A DNA stretch of 64,000 bases from Planctomycetota bacterium (GCA_023417655.1 JAEZFD010000004.1:33473-97472), one strand, 5' to 3'. Shown: positions 27,273-36,572, numbered from the stretch's first letter. Notes: generated from the sequence alone by a model not told the origin. Translations and numbers: made by a program.

Positions 27273-28940
27273 TTACCAGCGGATGCTGTACTGAGCATAG
27301 GTATAGGAAGGAACTTTCGCTGAACCGGTCTGTTTGACGAACCGGCCCGCGAACAGCTGTGAATATCCAAAGAGGAAATTCTGATGGGGAGTCAGGTGGA
27401 TGTTCCCCAGCAGATCGATTTCCTTGCCGACATCTTTTCCGGCAGCTCCAGTGATATCCTGGCGGATCGCCTGGCCCCTTGCGTTATAGAGCGCATCAGT
27501 TGCTGAAGCGAGATGAAAGATATGGTACTGCATCCGGAGTTGCAGCCATTTCTGAGGATAGAACTGCAGCTGAAAGTTCAGATCGTGAATATTCTGGCGA
27601 CCGACGATATCGAGGTAGCCAAAGTAAGTGTGGCCGGCGGGAAAGAGCTGGTTAAAGGTCTCATACTTGTTCGACTCCGGCTCTTTTGTTCCGCTCGCAT
27701 AATCATAGTAGGTCCAGAAGCTGAGATCCCAGGGGAAAGCAAACTGCCAGCCAAGTCCGGACGTGACCGCATGGGCATTAATTGTTCTTCCGTTCCGTTC
27801 CCCGGTCTGGGCCATCAATTCAAAATCGTACAGCAGCCGCTTCTGCATATCTCCGGCAATTCGGGTGCCTAATGTGACTGTATTTCCGACTGATCCGACC
27901 CGTGTGTCGGTCAGATTCAGAAGATAAAGATCGACGAGCATCTCCTTCGTCGGGTGGCGTGTCACCCATAATCCGCTCAGGGCCCGGTTTTGGTCCATCG
28001 CATCCATCTTATCGCGGTTCGGAGAGACCGGACGGACCCAGAAGAGATCAACATTCCACATGGAGGAGTACCAGTACCCGCGAACCCCGTCATAGGTTCT
28101 GAGAGTGTTCGAAAAGTCGGGAGAGGCAATCAAACGCTGCGATCCCATTACTATTTCCTGGCGTCCAACTCGGAATTGCAGGGGATCGCTGGCGATCTCA
28201 CCGAGCTTCCATTCCGTGAACACATTGAGGAGATCGGTCCCGGATTCATTGCTAATGACCATTTCCCGTTTGTCATCAACTGAACGGGCGTCGATGAACT
28301 CGAGATACACTCTTGCGAGATCCCGATAGGACAGGTCCCCATAGAGTCGCAGACGAGTGAAATTGGTTTCTGAGTTTTCTCCCGATAACTGGTAGTTGGT
28401 GTAATCGTTGTAGCGGAGCCGGAATTCCCCACCGGTGGTGAAGAGAAATTCATCCTTCAAGATGACCCGTTTATAGGCATCCGACCACATGTGGTAAGTG
28501 TTCAGAGGATCATCGAGGTAGCGAAAGTCGTAGTCATAAAAGGGAGTCTGGTCGGATCCCGTCGTCCCGAATGGTGCAGGCGGAGCCTTAGGGGATTCGA
28601 TCCCGTGTCGCCAGTCATAGAACGAATAATATCCCGGTCCTCCGTCGCTGATCGTGAACCAGCCTGCGCGAGGGATCTTCTCGATGGGCGGCACCTTAGA
28701 CCAATCGACGGGGGCATGGGCATGGGTGTGAACCGGCACGGGTTCATAGTGGCCGAACCCTGCCGGGTGATCCATCAAGGGATGGACCAAGGACGGTTCG
28801 GCAGGAATGACATAGGGCGCCATCACCTCCGTCTCAACTGGATGTGGAGGGGCGGCCGTCGACTCGTCTCCTGCATAAATGAGAGAGGAGAGAAGCAGGC
28901 TGGAGATCCCGACACAGATTGTGCGGCCAATCGTCCACAT
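27273..28940 (-). CDS. Outer-membrane beta-barrel, alginate-export family porin
   Basis: The 555-residue protein has a signal peptide (about residues 1-24, to LIYAG), a Pro/His-rich N-terminal region (about 30-100), then a long barrel of alternating aromatic strands ending in a terminal Trp (YAQYSIRW), as needed for outer-membrane assembly. TGGEFRLRYNDYTNYQLSG and RVGRQEIVMGSQRLI correspond to the alginate-export (AlgE-like) domain. Planctomycetes carry many such proteins, and the substrate need not be alginate. It is convergent with the peroxidase gene. Confidence 0.87.
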   Translation of the reverse strand: MWTIGRTICVGISSLLLSSLIYAGDESTAAPPHPVETEVMAPYVIPAEPSLVHPLMDHPAGFGHYEPVPVHTHAHAPVDWSKVPPIEKIPRAGWFTISDGGPGYYSFYDWRHGIESPKAPPAPFGTTGSDQTPFYDYDFRYLDDPLNTYHMWSDAYKRVILKDEFLFTTGGEFRLRYNDYTNYQLSGENSETNFTRLRLYGDLSYRDLARVYLEFIDARSVDDKREMVISNESGTDLLNVFTEWKLGEIASDPLQFRVGRQEIVMGSQRLIASPDFSNTLRTYDGVRGYWYSSMWNVDLFWVRPVSPNRDKMDAMDQNRALSGLWVTRHPTKEMLVDLYLLNLTDTRVGSVGNTVTLGTRIAGDMQKRLLYDFELMAQTGERNGRTINAHAVTSGLGWQFAFPWDLSFWTYYDYASGTKEPESNKYETFNQLFPAGHTYFGYLDIVGRQNIHDLNFQLQFYPQKWLQLRMQYHIFHLASATDALYNARGQAIRQDITGAAGKDVGKEIDLLGNIHLTPHQNFLFGYSQLFAGRFVKQTGSAKVPSYTYAQYSIRW

Positions 28941-29227
28941 GATGTGATCCCGAGGAGGGACTTACCCCGGCTCCATCACTTGGCATGAGTGACACGGAGG
29001 TTGACGATTGTATCGGTTGCTTAAAGATTGCTGATTGAGGGGATTGGCGACTGTTGCCTGTAGAATCAGCAACTGACTCCTGAGAAACACCACAGAAACG
29101 TTCGTGCGCGACGGGAATGATATCGCCCTGTCCCCTGAGACCGCTCATTGTGAGCATTCACTGAGAATCGGGGGCCCACGTCGTCTTGGCAATTGGGGGG
29201 GGCATGCTTCAGTTCAAAGAGAGCGAG

Positions 29228-29275
29228 CAATCAAACACGAAAGGCCCCGGCGGTCTCTCAGGTCGCCGGGGCCTT
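29228..29275 (-). terminator. GC-rich hairpin, probable terminator
   Basis: A perfect 12-bp stem, AAGGCCCCGGCG (29241-29252) with CGCCGGGGCCTT (29264-29275), is followed on the minus strand by TTTCGTGTTTG. It is about 350 bases downstream of trpA and may end the trp transcript, or a short RNA read from between. Confidence 0.6.
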
Positions 29276-29350
29276 AATGTGATTCACAATGTGAACTTCG
29301 GCAGGAATCGAGCCCTTTCTCAAGGGGCCGGTGGACTCCTCATTGCGGTT

Positions 29351-29398
29351 GCACGTGGCAGACCGACTCAATCACCCGAGTCGGTGTTAAGCACGTGA
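29351..29398. repeat. Nested inverted repeat
   Basis: ACCGACTC (29362-29369) pairs with GAGTCGGT (29378-29385), enclosed by CACGTG at 29352-29357 and 29392-29397. It lies in the 3' flank of trpA with no gene nearby. It could be part of a small structured RNA or the 3' untranslated region. Confidence 0.5.
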
Positions 29399-29621
29399 CG
29401 TGCCACTCAGGGCCGGTCTGCGAATGAACGATCACCGTAAAGTGTTTTCGGGACGCTAGATTCGTCAATTTTCGCGACCATGCCCTCATCTCGCCGGATG
29501 AGCGGGCTCTGTAAGAGTTGCACGGAATTCACGGCCCAATTGCAAATTCTGCAATGAAAAACTGGGTGGTTCGGGCCGAGTTTGATGCTGAATCTCCTGC
29601 TTCCACAAATTCCCCGAGCGG

Positions 29622-30440
29622 CTACTTACCAGTCTGATGAGCAGCGTCGGACATCGTTTGAGCGTACGCCGTCAGCTCAGACAGGCCGCCGTTTCGATCG
29701 ATGGAAGTGAGCTTCTCAAGATGTCGGACTACGGCCGTTCCCACAATGACACCGTGGGCCAGTCCTCGCAGCGGCTGAACATGTTCCGGTCGACTGATCC
29801 CGAAACCGACCGCCAAAGGGAGGTCTGTTTCTTCCCGCAGCCATTTGAGCTGTTCAAGAAGTGCGGTTGCGACGTTTTCACGTTCACCCGTTGTTCCGGC
29901 GACGGCGACGATGTACACGAAACCAGATCCGCGTGCAAGAACTTGTTTCACCCGGCTGCGGGGAGTCGTCGGAGCAATCAGCTGAATCAGGGCCAGTCCC
30001 CGCTGCTGTGTCAGTGCGAAGAGTTCGTCGGCTTCGGCACCCGGCAGGTCAGGGACGATCAGGCCGGCGATCCCTGAATTCACGCACTCATCCAGGAATG
30101 CCTCAACGCCTGTCCGGAAGATGATGGCAAAAGAGACCATCGCGACCAGCGGCGGAAGTGGTTCGGCCTTGAGTTCCGCGAGGGCTTTGAAGATGTCTTT
30201 GACCTGCACCTTCTTGCCGAGTGCCCGGGTATAGGACGCCTGAATCACAGGGCCGTCCGCGACAGGATCGCTGTAGGGAAAGCCGATCTCGATCAGGTCG
30301 ACATTTGCAGCTGCCAGAGCCCGCAGCGCGTCCTTGGTCCCTTCGAGATCCGGGTCTCCTGCTGTGATGAATGGCATGAACGCCATCCGACGGGATTCTG
30401 CAAGACCGGCAAACGTCTGTTGAATTCGCTCAGACACCAT
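29622..30440 (-). CDS. trpA: Tryptophan synthase alpha chain
   Basis: The 272-residue protein is a complete TIM-barrel alpha subunit. LIEIGFPYSDPVADGPVIQ contains the catalytic Glu and Asp (Glu49 and Asp60 in Salmonella numbering). It cleaves indole-3-glycerol phosphate and channels indole to TrpB. Its start overlaps the end of the ynfA-like gene by 11 bases, implying translational coupling. With trpB upstream this is a trpB-ynfA-trpA operon. No attenuator or other trp genes are in the window. Confidence 0.95.
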   Translation of the reverse strand: MVSERIQQTFAGLAESRRMAFMPFITAGDPDLEGTKDALRALAAANVDLIEIGFPYSDPVADGPVIQASYTRALGKKVQVKDIFKALAELKAEPLPPLVAMVSFAIIFRTGVEAFLDECVNSGIAGLIVPDLPGAEADELFALTQQRGLALIQLIAPTTPRSRVKQVLARGSGFVYIVAVAGTTGERENVATALLEQLKWLREETDLPLAVGFGISRPEHVQPLRGLAHGVIVGTAVVRHLEKLTSIDRNGGLSELTAYAQTMSDAAHQTGK

Positions 30441-30819
30441 CGACTCCTGTTCCTGAGAGATGTCCGCTCTCAGGGGTACTCTTCAGTTTCTTATCATGCG
30501 TGGGAGAGCCGCAAATGATCACGGCCATCCCTGTCAGGCACAAGGCCACACCGATCCAGTCCGTCAGCAAGGGACGGATGCCGTCGACCTGCCAGAGCCA
30601 GATCATCGCGACGAAGACATACACGCCACCATAAGCGGCATAAATGCGGCCGGTTTCAGTCGGATGCAATGTCAACAACCACGAAAATATCCCGAGGCTG
30701 ATTGCTGCTGGGACCAGCAGCCAGGGGGACCCGTTCCGATTCAGCCACAGGTAGGGCAGATAACACCCGACGATTTCTGCAATTGCTGTCAAAACAAACA
30801 GGATCGTCGTCGAGGCCAT
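30430..30819 (-). CDS. ynfA: UPF0060 (YnfA) family small membrane protein
   Basis: The 129-residue protein has four membrane helices in the UPF0060 pattern: FVLTAIAEIVGCYLPYLWL, then LLVPAAISLGIFSWLLTLHP, GRIYAAYGGVYVFVAMIWLW, and DWIGVALCLTGMAVI. The signature GRIYAAYGGVYV is diagnostic. YnfA resembles small-multidrug-resistance transporters, but its role is uncertain. The tail after the last helix (about 25 residues, KKLKSTPESG...) is longer than usual and overlaps the start of trpA by 11 bases. It lies 60 bp after trpB. Its place inside a trp operon is unexpected. Confidence 0.92.
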   Translation of the reverse strand: MASTTILFVLTAIAEIVGCYLPYLWLNRNGSPWLLVPAAISLGIFSWLLTLHPTETGRIYAAYGGVYVFVAMIWLWQVDGIRPLLTDWIGVALCLTGMAVIICGSPTHDKKLKSTPESGHLSGTGVDGV

Positions 30820-30879
30820 ATCCGGTCTTCCCTGTCAAAACGTTCGGTCTGCTGAAACCAGAGGAACTTGAACTGGTGT

Positions 30880-32094
30880 TTAGAGGTCGAGCTTCAACAG
30901 GCGGGCGACTTCGTTGATGTCCTTGTCCCCGCGTCCTGACAAGCAGACGACGACAACTTCATCCGGTGTCCGCGCCGCAGCCGATTTCACGGCCTGTGCG
31001 ACAGCATGGCTGCTTTCGACTGCAGGCAGAATGCCTTCGAGCCGGGCGACCTTCTGATACATCTGCAGGGCTTCTTCATCAGTCGCGGTGGTGTATCTCA
31101 CCCGCTCACTGTCTTTCCAATAAGCATGTTCCGGACCGACACCCGGGTAATCGAGTCCCGCTGAAACGGAGTGGACATCGAGCGTCTGCCCGTCTGGATC
31201 CTGCAGAACATAGCTATAACTGCCATGCAGAATCCCCTTGTTTCCATAGGAAAGGGCACTGGCGTGATCGCCCGGTTGAGGACCCCGCCCTCCGGCTTCG
31301 ACCCCGGTGAGTGCGACCGAATAATCTTCAACGAAGGGATAGAACATCCCTGCGGAGTTGGATCCACCGCCGACGCAGGCGACGATTTCGTCCGGCAGTC
31401 GCCCCAGTGTCTCAAGACATTGTGCCCGGGTTTCGCGTCCAATGACAGACTGGAAATCCCGAACAATCATCGGGAACGGATGTGGGCCGACGACGGATCC
31501 GAGGATGTAGTGAGTCGTCTCAACGGTCGCCATCCAGTCCCGGAGAGCTTCATTCACCGCATCCCGCAGCGTCCGCGAACCGGTCGTCACCGGTCGAACC
31601 TCAGCACCCATCGTCCTCATCAGGAAGACGTTGAGTCGCTGACGGCGAATGTCTTCTTCGCCCATGAAGATGACGCAGTCGAGGCCGAATCGGGCACAGG
31701 CAGTCGCGGTCGCCACACCGTGCTGTCCGGCACCGGTTTCAGCGATGACCCGCTTCTTCCCCATCCGCATCGTCAGGAGCGCCTGACCGATGGTGTTGTT
31801 GATTTTGTGCGCGCCGGTGTGATTCAGATCTTCCCGTTTGAAGTAGATCTTCGCACCGCCGACCGACTCGGAAAGACGTTCCGCGAAATAGAGTGGGCTC
31901 GGCCGACCGATGAAGGTTTTCAGCAGGTGGTCGAGCTGAGAGAGGAACTCGGGATCCTGTTTGGCGCGTTCGTATTCGAGTGACAGTTCATCCAGCGCCT
32001 GGATCAGTGTTTCAGGCACGAAGCGGCGACCGAATTCGCCAAACCGGCCAGACTGATCGGGAACATTCTTATTGGCAACGGACATGGCACTCAA
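30880..32094 (-). CDS. trpB: Tryptophan synthase beta chain
   Basis: The 404-residue protein is a type-1 TrpB, which joins indole and serine using pyridoxal phosphate. FKREDLNHTGAHKINNTIGQ carries the Lys that binds the cofactor, followed by AETGAGQHGVATA and the phosphate-binding CVGGGSNSAGMF. The N-terminal GRFGEFGRRFVPETLI is typical. It starts the trpB-ynfA-trpA operon and is divergent from pyrD (284 bp between starts), so that gap holds both promoters. Confidence 0.96.
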   Translation of the reverse strand: MSAMSVANKNVPDQSGRFGEFGRRFVPETLIQALDELSLEYERAKQDPEFLSQLDHLLKTFIGRPSPLYFAERLSESVGGAKIYFKREDLNHTGAHKINNTIGQALLTMRMGKKRVIAETGAGQHGVATATACARFGLDCVIFMGEEDIRRQRLNVFLMRTMGAEVRPVTTGSRTLRDAVNEALRDWMATVETTHYILGSVVGPHPFPMIVRDFQSVIGRETRAQCLETLGRLPDEIVACVGGGSNSAGMFYPFVEDYSVALTGVEAGGRGPQPGDHASALSYGNKGILHGSYSYVLQDPDGQTLDVHSVSAGLDYPGVGPEHAYWKDSERVRYTTATDEEALQMYQKVARLEGILPAVESSHAVAQAVKSAAARTPDEVVVVCLSGRGDKDINEVARLLKLDL

Positions 32095-32378
32095 ACTTCG
32101 GGATCAGAAGGGAAGGAAGTGACCGGTTTTTGCCGACCTTGGAACCATCTTTCGATGCCTGCGCATCGGATCAGAGCGTCTTGGACTGGAACCGGTTCGC
32201 CTGAATGGAACCGATCTGTTTTCGTCGACAAGCTTGGGCTGCAGCCTGACGTCGAAAACGCCCATTTCTCTGGTCAAGTTTACTCGGCCGTCGGAAATTC
32301 TGCTATCACGTCCATCAGGCGTTCTCTATGAGTTTCTTCGCTTCGAATTTCTGCCTGTGATCGACTAATCTGTCACCC

Positions 32379-33311
32379 ATGACGAATCTGCAGGTCCAAC
32401 TCAATCGATTGACTCTTCGAAACCCCATCCTGGTGGCGTCCGGGACGTTTGGTTATGCGAAGGAAATGTCACCATTTGTGGATTTCTCCCGGCTCGGGGG
32501 AATCATCCCGAAGACGATCACCCCTGCGCCTCGAGCAGGGAATCCGCCTCCGCGAACCGTTGAAACTCCTTCCGGGATGCTGAATTCCATCGGCCTCGAC
32601 AATGACGGCATCGACTACTTTCTGCAGAAGCATCTCCCGTATCTGCAGAGTCTCCCGGTTCCGGTGTTCGTGAACATCGCTGGGAAGTCCGTCGAGGATT
32701 TCGCGAAGATGGCCGCTCGGCTCGACACCATCCCCGGTCTGGCCGGTCTGGAGCTGAACATCTCGTGCCCGAACGTGAGTGGCGGAGTCGATTTCGGGAC
32801 GAACCCGGAGTCCGCGCGAAAGCTCGTGGCGGCAGTTCGCGATGCCTGCCAGCTTCCCCTGATCACGAAGTTGACGCCGAATGTAACCGACATCACGGCG
32901 GTGGCTCAGGCGGCAGCTGACGGGGGAACCGATGCGGTTTCTCTCGTGAATACCTATCAGGGAATGGCAATCAACTGGCGGAAGCGGAAAGCGGTCCTGG
33001 GGAACGTTCTCGGGGGCCTGAGCGGACCGGCCATCAAGCCACTTGCACTCCGCTGCGTCTATCTGGTGGCGAAGTCGGTCAACGTGCCCATTGTGGGAGT
33101 CGGCGGCATTACGAGTATTGATGACGTGATGGAATTTCTGGTCGCCGGAGCAAGTGCCGTTCAGGTGGGGACAGCGAACTTCTTCAACCCCGGCCTCTCT
33201 TCCAGACTTGCTGACGAACTTGAACAGGTTCTGGCTGCGGAGAAAGTGACGTCCGTGAAGGAGATCGTCGGGACACTGCAAGGGCTGCCTCCCCGCAGCT
33301 GTCTGTGTTAA
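32379..33311 (+). CDS. pyrD: Dihydroorotate dehydrogenase, class 1B catalytic subunit type
   Basis: The 310-residue FMN enzyme oxidises dihydroorotate to orotate in pyrimidine synthesis. LELNISCPNVSGG gives the active-site Cys (about residue 129), which marks class 1 enzymes (class 2 has Ser). NPILVASGTFGYAKEM, KLTPNVTDI, and GVGGITSIDDVMEFLVAGASAVQVGT are the FMN/orotate-binding segments. The N-terminus and length fit class 1B, which normally works with the iron-sulfur flavoprotein PyrK; no pyrK is in the window. The last residues (GLPPRSCLC) are unusual in ending Cys-Leu-Cys. Confidence 0.95.
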   Translation: MTNLQVQLNRLTLRNPILVASGTFGYAKEMSPFVDFSRLGGIIPKTITPAPRAGNPPPRTVETPSGMLNSIGLDNDGIDYFLQKHLPYLQSLPVPVFVNIAGKSVEDFAKMAARLDTIPGLAGLELNISCPNVSGGVDFGTNPESARKLVAAVRDACQLPLITKLTPNVTDITAVAQAAADGGTDAVSLVNTYQGMAINWRKRKAVLGNVLGGLSGPAIKPLALRCVYLVAKSVNVPIVGVGGITSIDDVMEFLVAGASAVQVGTANFFNPGLSSRLADELEQVLAAEKVTSVKEIVGTLQGLPPRSCLC

Positions 33312-33403
33312 AGGTCTTCTGTTGAAGCAGACTTTCGACGTCGATGGTCGAAAGATGAGTCTGGCGGTCGGGAGAACAGCGTGGCTAGTCCACGAGGGTC
33401 GAC

Positions 33404-35212
33404 ATGGAATTCCATCTCAGCATTGTGGTCGACCATCGCATCGCGTATTCAGGGACGTTCACCCAACCACTCGAGCTCGGACGCCAGCAGCCTGAAGAGC
33501 CCGAACCGTTTCAGCTCCAGCAGACCGGAGAGATCCCCCGACTGATTGTCGCACCGGCAGGTGATGTCGGGATTTCACGCAGGCAGCTCCGAATTGATCC
33601 GCTCGAAAAAGGGCGGGTCGAGCTCACGAATCTCAGCAGTTCGGCCGCTGTGCAGTTGCTGGCCCGTCCGGTGCTGGGGCCGGGACAAAAGACGACCGTC
33701 GAGATTCCGTTTTCGGCAGCAATTGGAAATCGGCTGTTCCTGAATATCAGCGCCGAGGAGAACCGCAGTCCCCTCAGGGAATTACCGGAAGCGACAATTC
33801 TCCCCGGGCATGGATTGCGTCAGCGTCGAGTAGAAGTGGAATCCCCGGCCAGAGGAGTCCGAAAAGATTCTGAATTGCTGGTGCAGTCACTGCAAACTGT
33901 GATGGATCTGTTTCTGAGCGCCCGGAATCAGAAGGAGCTGTTCCACAGTGCAATTGATGGGGCCATGTCGCTCATCGGTTTCGACATTGTCCGTGTGCTG
34001 AATCTGCGGAATGAGATCTGGCAGGAGGCCGAGGCACGGGCGTTAACGACACTTAAGTTTCCTGTTGTCGCTCCGAGTCAGCACGTGCTGGAGAACGTGC
34101 GCCAACGCAAACGGACGTTCTGGGAGACCGAGATCGACAGTCCGGATTCCGCCAGCCTGACACACGTAACTGCGGTCGTCGGGGCTCCGATTATGAATGC
34201 GGACGGAGAAGTCATTGGGGCCCTGTATGGGGACCGGCGACGGGAAGTGCTCCATGCGACCGCAGATGAAATCATGCCGCTCGACGCCCGTTTGATGGAG
34301 CTGCTCGCCTGCGGCATTGCGTCAGGTCTTGCCCGTCTGCAGCATCAGGAACGGGCGGAGCAGATGCGGCTGCAGTTCGCCCAGTTTTTTACTCCTGAAC
34401 TCGCTGCTGAACTGGAAGAGAATCCGGAATTGCTTCAAGGGCAGGACGCAGACGTCAGCCTGCTGTTCTGTGATATTCGGGGATTCAGTCGGATCTCGGA
34501 ACGAATCGGGGCCACCGAAACGTTCCACTGGATTCACGATATGATGGACATGTTGTCTGACTGCGTCTTGCGGCACAATGGCGTTCTCGTTGACTACATC
34601 GGGGACGAGCTCATGGCGATGTGGGGAGCACCGCGCTCACAGCAAAACCATGCAGAGGGTGCCTGCCGCGCGGCGCTCGCCATGATGGAAGCGTTACCGA
34701 TTCTGAATTCGAGGTGGGAGCATCGAATTGGTGAGCCGGTTGAGCTGGCGATCGGCATTAACTCCGGCATTGTGAAAGTCGGAAATGCAGGGTCACGCCA
34801 CAAGTTTAAATACAGCCCGCTGGGCAACGCAGTGAACCTCGCGAGCCGGGTCGTCGGAATCAACCGGCATCTCAAGACGTCGATCCTCATGACAGGGACG
34901 ACCAGTCGTCAGCTGCCTGATGACCTGATCCGCAGGAAGCTCTGTGATGTGGCTGTCGTGAATGTCGATGAGCCGATCGAGCTGTTCGAGCTGATGACGC
35001 AACCTGTTCCCGAGGAACTGTTGCGAGATTATGAGCTCTCCCGACAGGCTTTCGATCGCCGGGAATTCAGGACTGCCGCCCATCTGACCGCCCGCCTGCT
35101 GGAAGCCTTCCCGGAAGACGGCGCGGCGCTTGTTCTCCTCTCTCGCTCCGTGCAGGCAATGATGGAGAACTCCTCTTCCGACTCCCGCGTCTGGCAGCTG
35201 ACTGAAAAATAG
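33404..35212 (+). CDS. Class III adenylate/guanylate cyclase with FHA-like and GAF domains
   Basis: The 602-residue protein has an FHA-like N-terminus (about 1-115; GISRRQLRIDPL resembles the S-R-x-H loop with Gln for His), a GAF domain (about 165-320) and a class III cyclase domain (about 340-520). Both metal-binding Asp are present (FCDIRGFSRISE near 352, GDELMAMWG near 400), as are the transition-state Asn and Arg in GNAVNLASRV. The adenine-recognising Lys before IGDE is replaced by Asp (VDYIGDE), and the second base-contact position is Ser (KYSPLGN). The base specificity is therefore uncertain. A TPR-like helical tail ends the protein. It stands alone. Confidence 0.9.
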   Translation: MEFHLSIVVDHRIAYSGTFTQPLELGRQQPEEPEPFQLQQTGEIPRLIVAPAGDVGISRRQLRIDPLEKGRVELTNLSSSAAVQLLARPVLGPGQKTTVEIPFSAAIGNRLFLNISAEENRSPLRELPEATILPGHGLRQRRVEVESPARGVRKDSELLVQSLQTVMDLFLSARNQKELFHSAIDGAMSLIGFDIVRVLNLRNEIWQEAEARALTTLKFPVVAPSQHVLENVRQRKRTFWETEIDSPDSASLTHVTAVVGAPIMNADGEVIGALYGDRRREVLHATADEIMPLDARLMELLACGIASGLARLQHQERAEQMRLQFAQFFTPELAAELEENPELLQGQDADVSLLFCDIRGFSRISERIGATETFHWIHDMMDMLSDCVLRHNGVLVDYIGDELMAMWGAPRSQQNHAEGACRAALAMMEALPILNSRWEHRIGEPVELAIGINSGIVKVGNAGSRHKFKYSPLGNAVNLASRVVGINRHLKTSILMTGTTSRQLPDDLIRRKLCDVAVVNVDEPIELFELMTQPVPEELLRDYELSRQAFDRREFRTAAHLTARLLEAFPEDGAALVLLSRSVQAMMENSSSDSRVWQLTEK

Positions 35213-35410
35213 CATCGCTGACGACTGCTTATCGTGCGTCTCCCGAAGCCGGAATTGCGCAAATCGATCCAGATTTTCTGCAATCAATTGACCCTGTCGA
35301 TTGACAGCCAGCCAGAATGATGCAGGATATCTGTGGGGTTTGATGCGTTCCAGGGTCGAATCCACATTCTTTTGGCTGGCTCCTTCATTCGCGAGCGAGG
35401 GAAGTTCACG

Positions 35411-36523
35411 ATGGCCGCAAACTTCGGGGCAGAGAGAAACGCCTGCCATGCACGACTCAGGGAGCGAGGCTTTTGGGTTGGCCTTCGTGATCCCCGACGC
35501 CGTTCGAATACCTCAATTCATGCCGGATTCACATTAATTGAACTGCTGGTCGTCATTGCGATCATTGCAGTGCTGATCGCGTTACTGTTGCCAGCCGTTC
35601 AACAGGCGCGGGAAGCGGCCCGACGTTCGCAATGTAAGAATAATCTGAAGCAGTTTGGGCTCGCGTTTCATAACTATCATGAGACCCATAACTGCTTTCC
35701 GCTGTCGAATGTCTCGGCTTTGAATGCTGGTCCGCTCGGGGCAGTCTGGGGCGAAGAAGGCCGAAACGGGATGTGGAGCTGGCCGGCATTCCTGCTTCCG
35801 TTCGTCGAGCAGGCTCAGATGTACGATACCATCGACATCGGCCGCGTTGTCCTGCATCAGGCAACATCGAATCCAACCAAACTCAGCCTGATGCAGCAGC
35901 CGATTCCCTTGTTCCGCTGTCCGTCCGACACGGGCCCGGCAACGAACGATTATCGTCAGGTCGGAAATGGAGGCTCAGGAAACGCCGACTGCACGACCGG
36001 CTGTGTGCCGATCGCGACGTCAAACTATGTGGCCACGAATCACAGCTTTGATCTGAAGCGGACTAACAATGCGACCGACGTTCAATGGAACGGAATGATG
36101 GGCTGGCATAAGTTCATGCCGGTTCGCCGCCTCCGCGACATCACCGACGGCACGAGCAACACGTTTCTTCTGGGAGAACGGGCCTATCAGCTCTCAGGTC
36201 AGGGCGGAAACTTTCAGGCAGGCGCGGCAGTCATTTATGCCACGAACGGTGATTCCGAACTGAGCTCACAACAGGGGCTGGTCTACACGATGGCAGCTGG
36301 TCGTTATCCGATGAACTGCACCGACGCCCCGGAATGTTCACGTGGGTTTAGCAGTGTTCACACAGGTGGGGTCCAGTTCCTGTTCTGCGACGGATCAGTG
36401 CGATTCGTCTCGGAAAACATCGATCACAATCCTCTCACTGACACGACAGCGAAACCGACGATCGACAGCACCTATGAAAAGCTCATCGCGATTAGCGATG
36501 GCAACCCGATTTCGGATTTCTAA
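35411..36523 (+). CDS. DUF1559 domain protein with type IV pilin-like N-terminus
   Basis: The 370-residue protein carries a prepilin signature: HAG|FTLIELLVVIAIIAVLIALLLPAV, with Glu at position +5 after the cleavage site, about 37 residues from this start. The following REAARRSQCKNNLKQ and the C-terminal GGVQFLFCDGSVRFVSE are the DUF1559 hallmarks, a family greatly expanded in planctomycetes and of unknown role, presumed pseudopilin-like and surface-bound. The frame is open back to 35333, but ATG 35411 has GAGGGAA 7-8 bases upstream. The lipoprotein gene follows after 49 bp, a common pairing in this phylum. Confidence 0.9.
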   Translation: MAANFGAERNACHARLRERGFWVGLRDPRRRSNTSIHAGFTLIELLVVIAIIAVLIALLLPAVQQAREAARRSQCKNNLKQFGLAFHNYHETHNCFPLSNVSALNAGPLGAVWGEEGRNGMWSWPAFLLPFVEQAQMYDTIDIGRVVLHQATSNPTKLSLMQQPIPLFRCPSDTGPATNDYRQVGNGGSGNADCTTGCVPIATSNYVATNHSFDLKRTNNATDVQWNGMMGWHKFMPVRRLRDITDGTSNTFLLGERAYQLSGQGGNFQAGAAVIYATNGDSELSSQQGLVYTMAAGRYPMNCTDAPECSRGFSSVHTGGVQFLFCDGSVRFVSENIDHNPLTDTTAKPTIDSTYEKLIAISDGNPISDF

Positions 36524-36572
36524 AGCAGTTTGCTTTGTCACTCTTTCCGCAGGCTGACATCTGAGGAACTCG

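Larger units (their letters stand above)
28941..29621. other. 681-bp intergenic region with two hairpins
   Basis: Lies between the start of the porin gene and the end of trpA, both on the minus strand. No gene is recognised. It contains the strong GC-rich hairpin at 29241-29275 and a nested palindrome at about 29351-29398, described separately. Confidence 0.6.

Noticed and set aside
29285..29400. tRNA-like reading of the minus strand
   Set aside because: GGCTCGATTCC resembles a T loop, but no acceptor stem, anticodon arm or T-stem pairing can be drawn.
31171..31983. 270-codon frame antisense to trpB
   Set aside because: trpB is complete and full of family motifs on the other strand.
32469..33281. 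270-codon frame antisense to pyrD
   Set aside because: pyrD is intact on the plus strand; the antisense product is His/Arg-rich without pattern.
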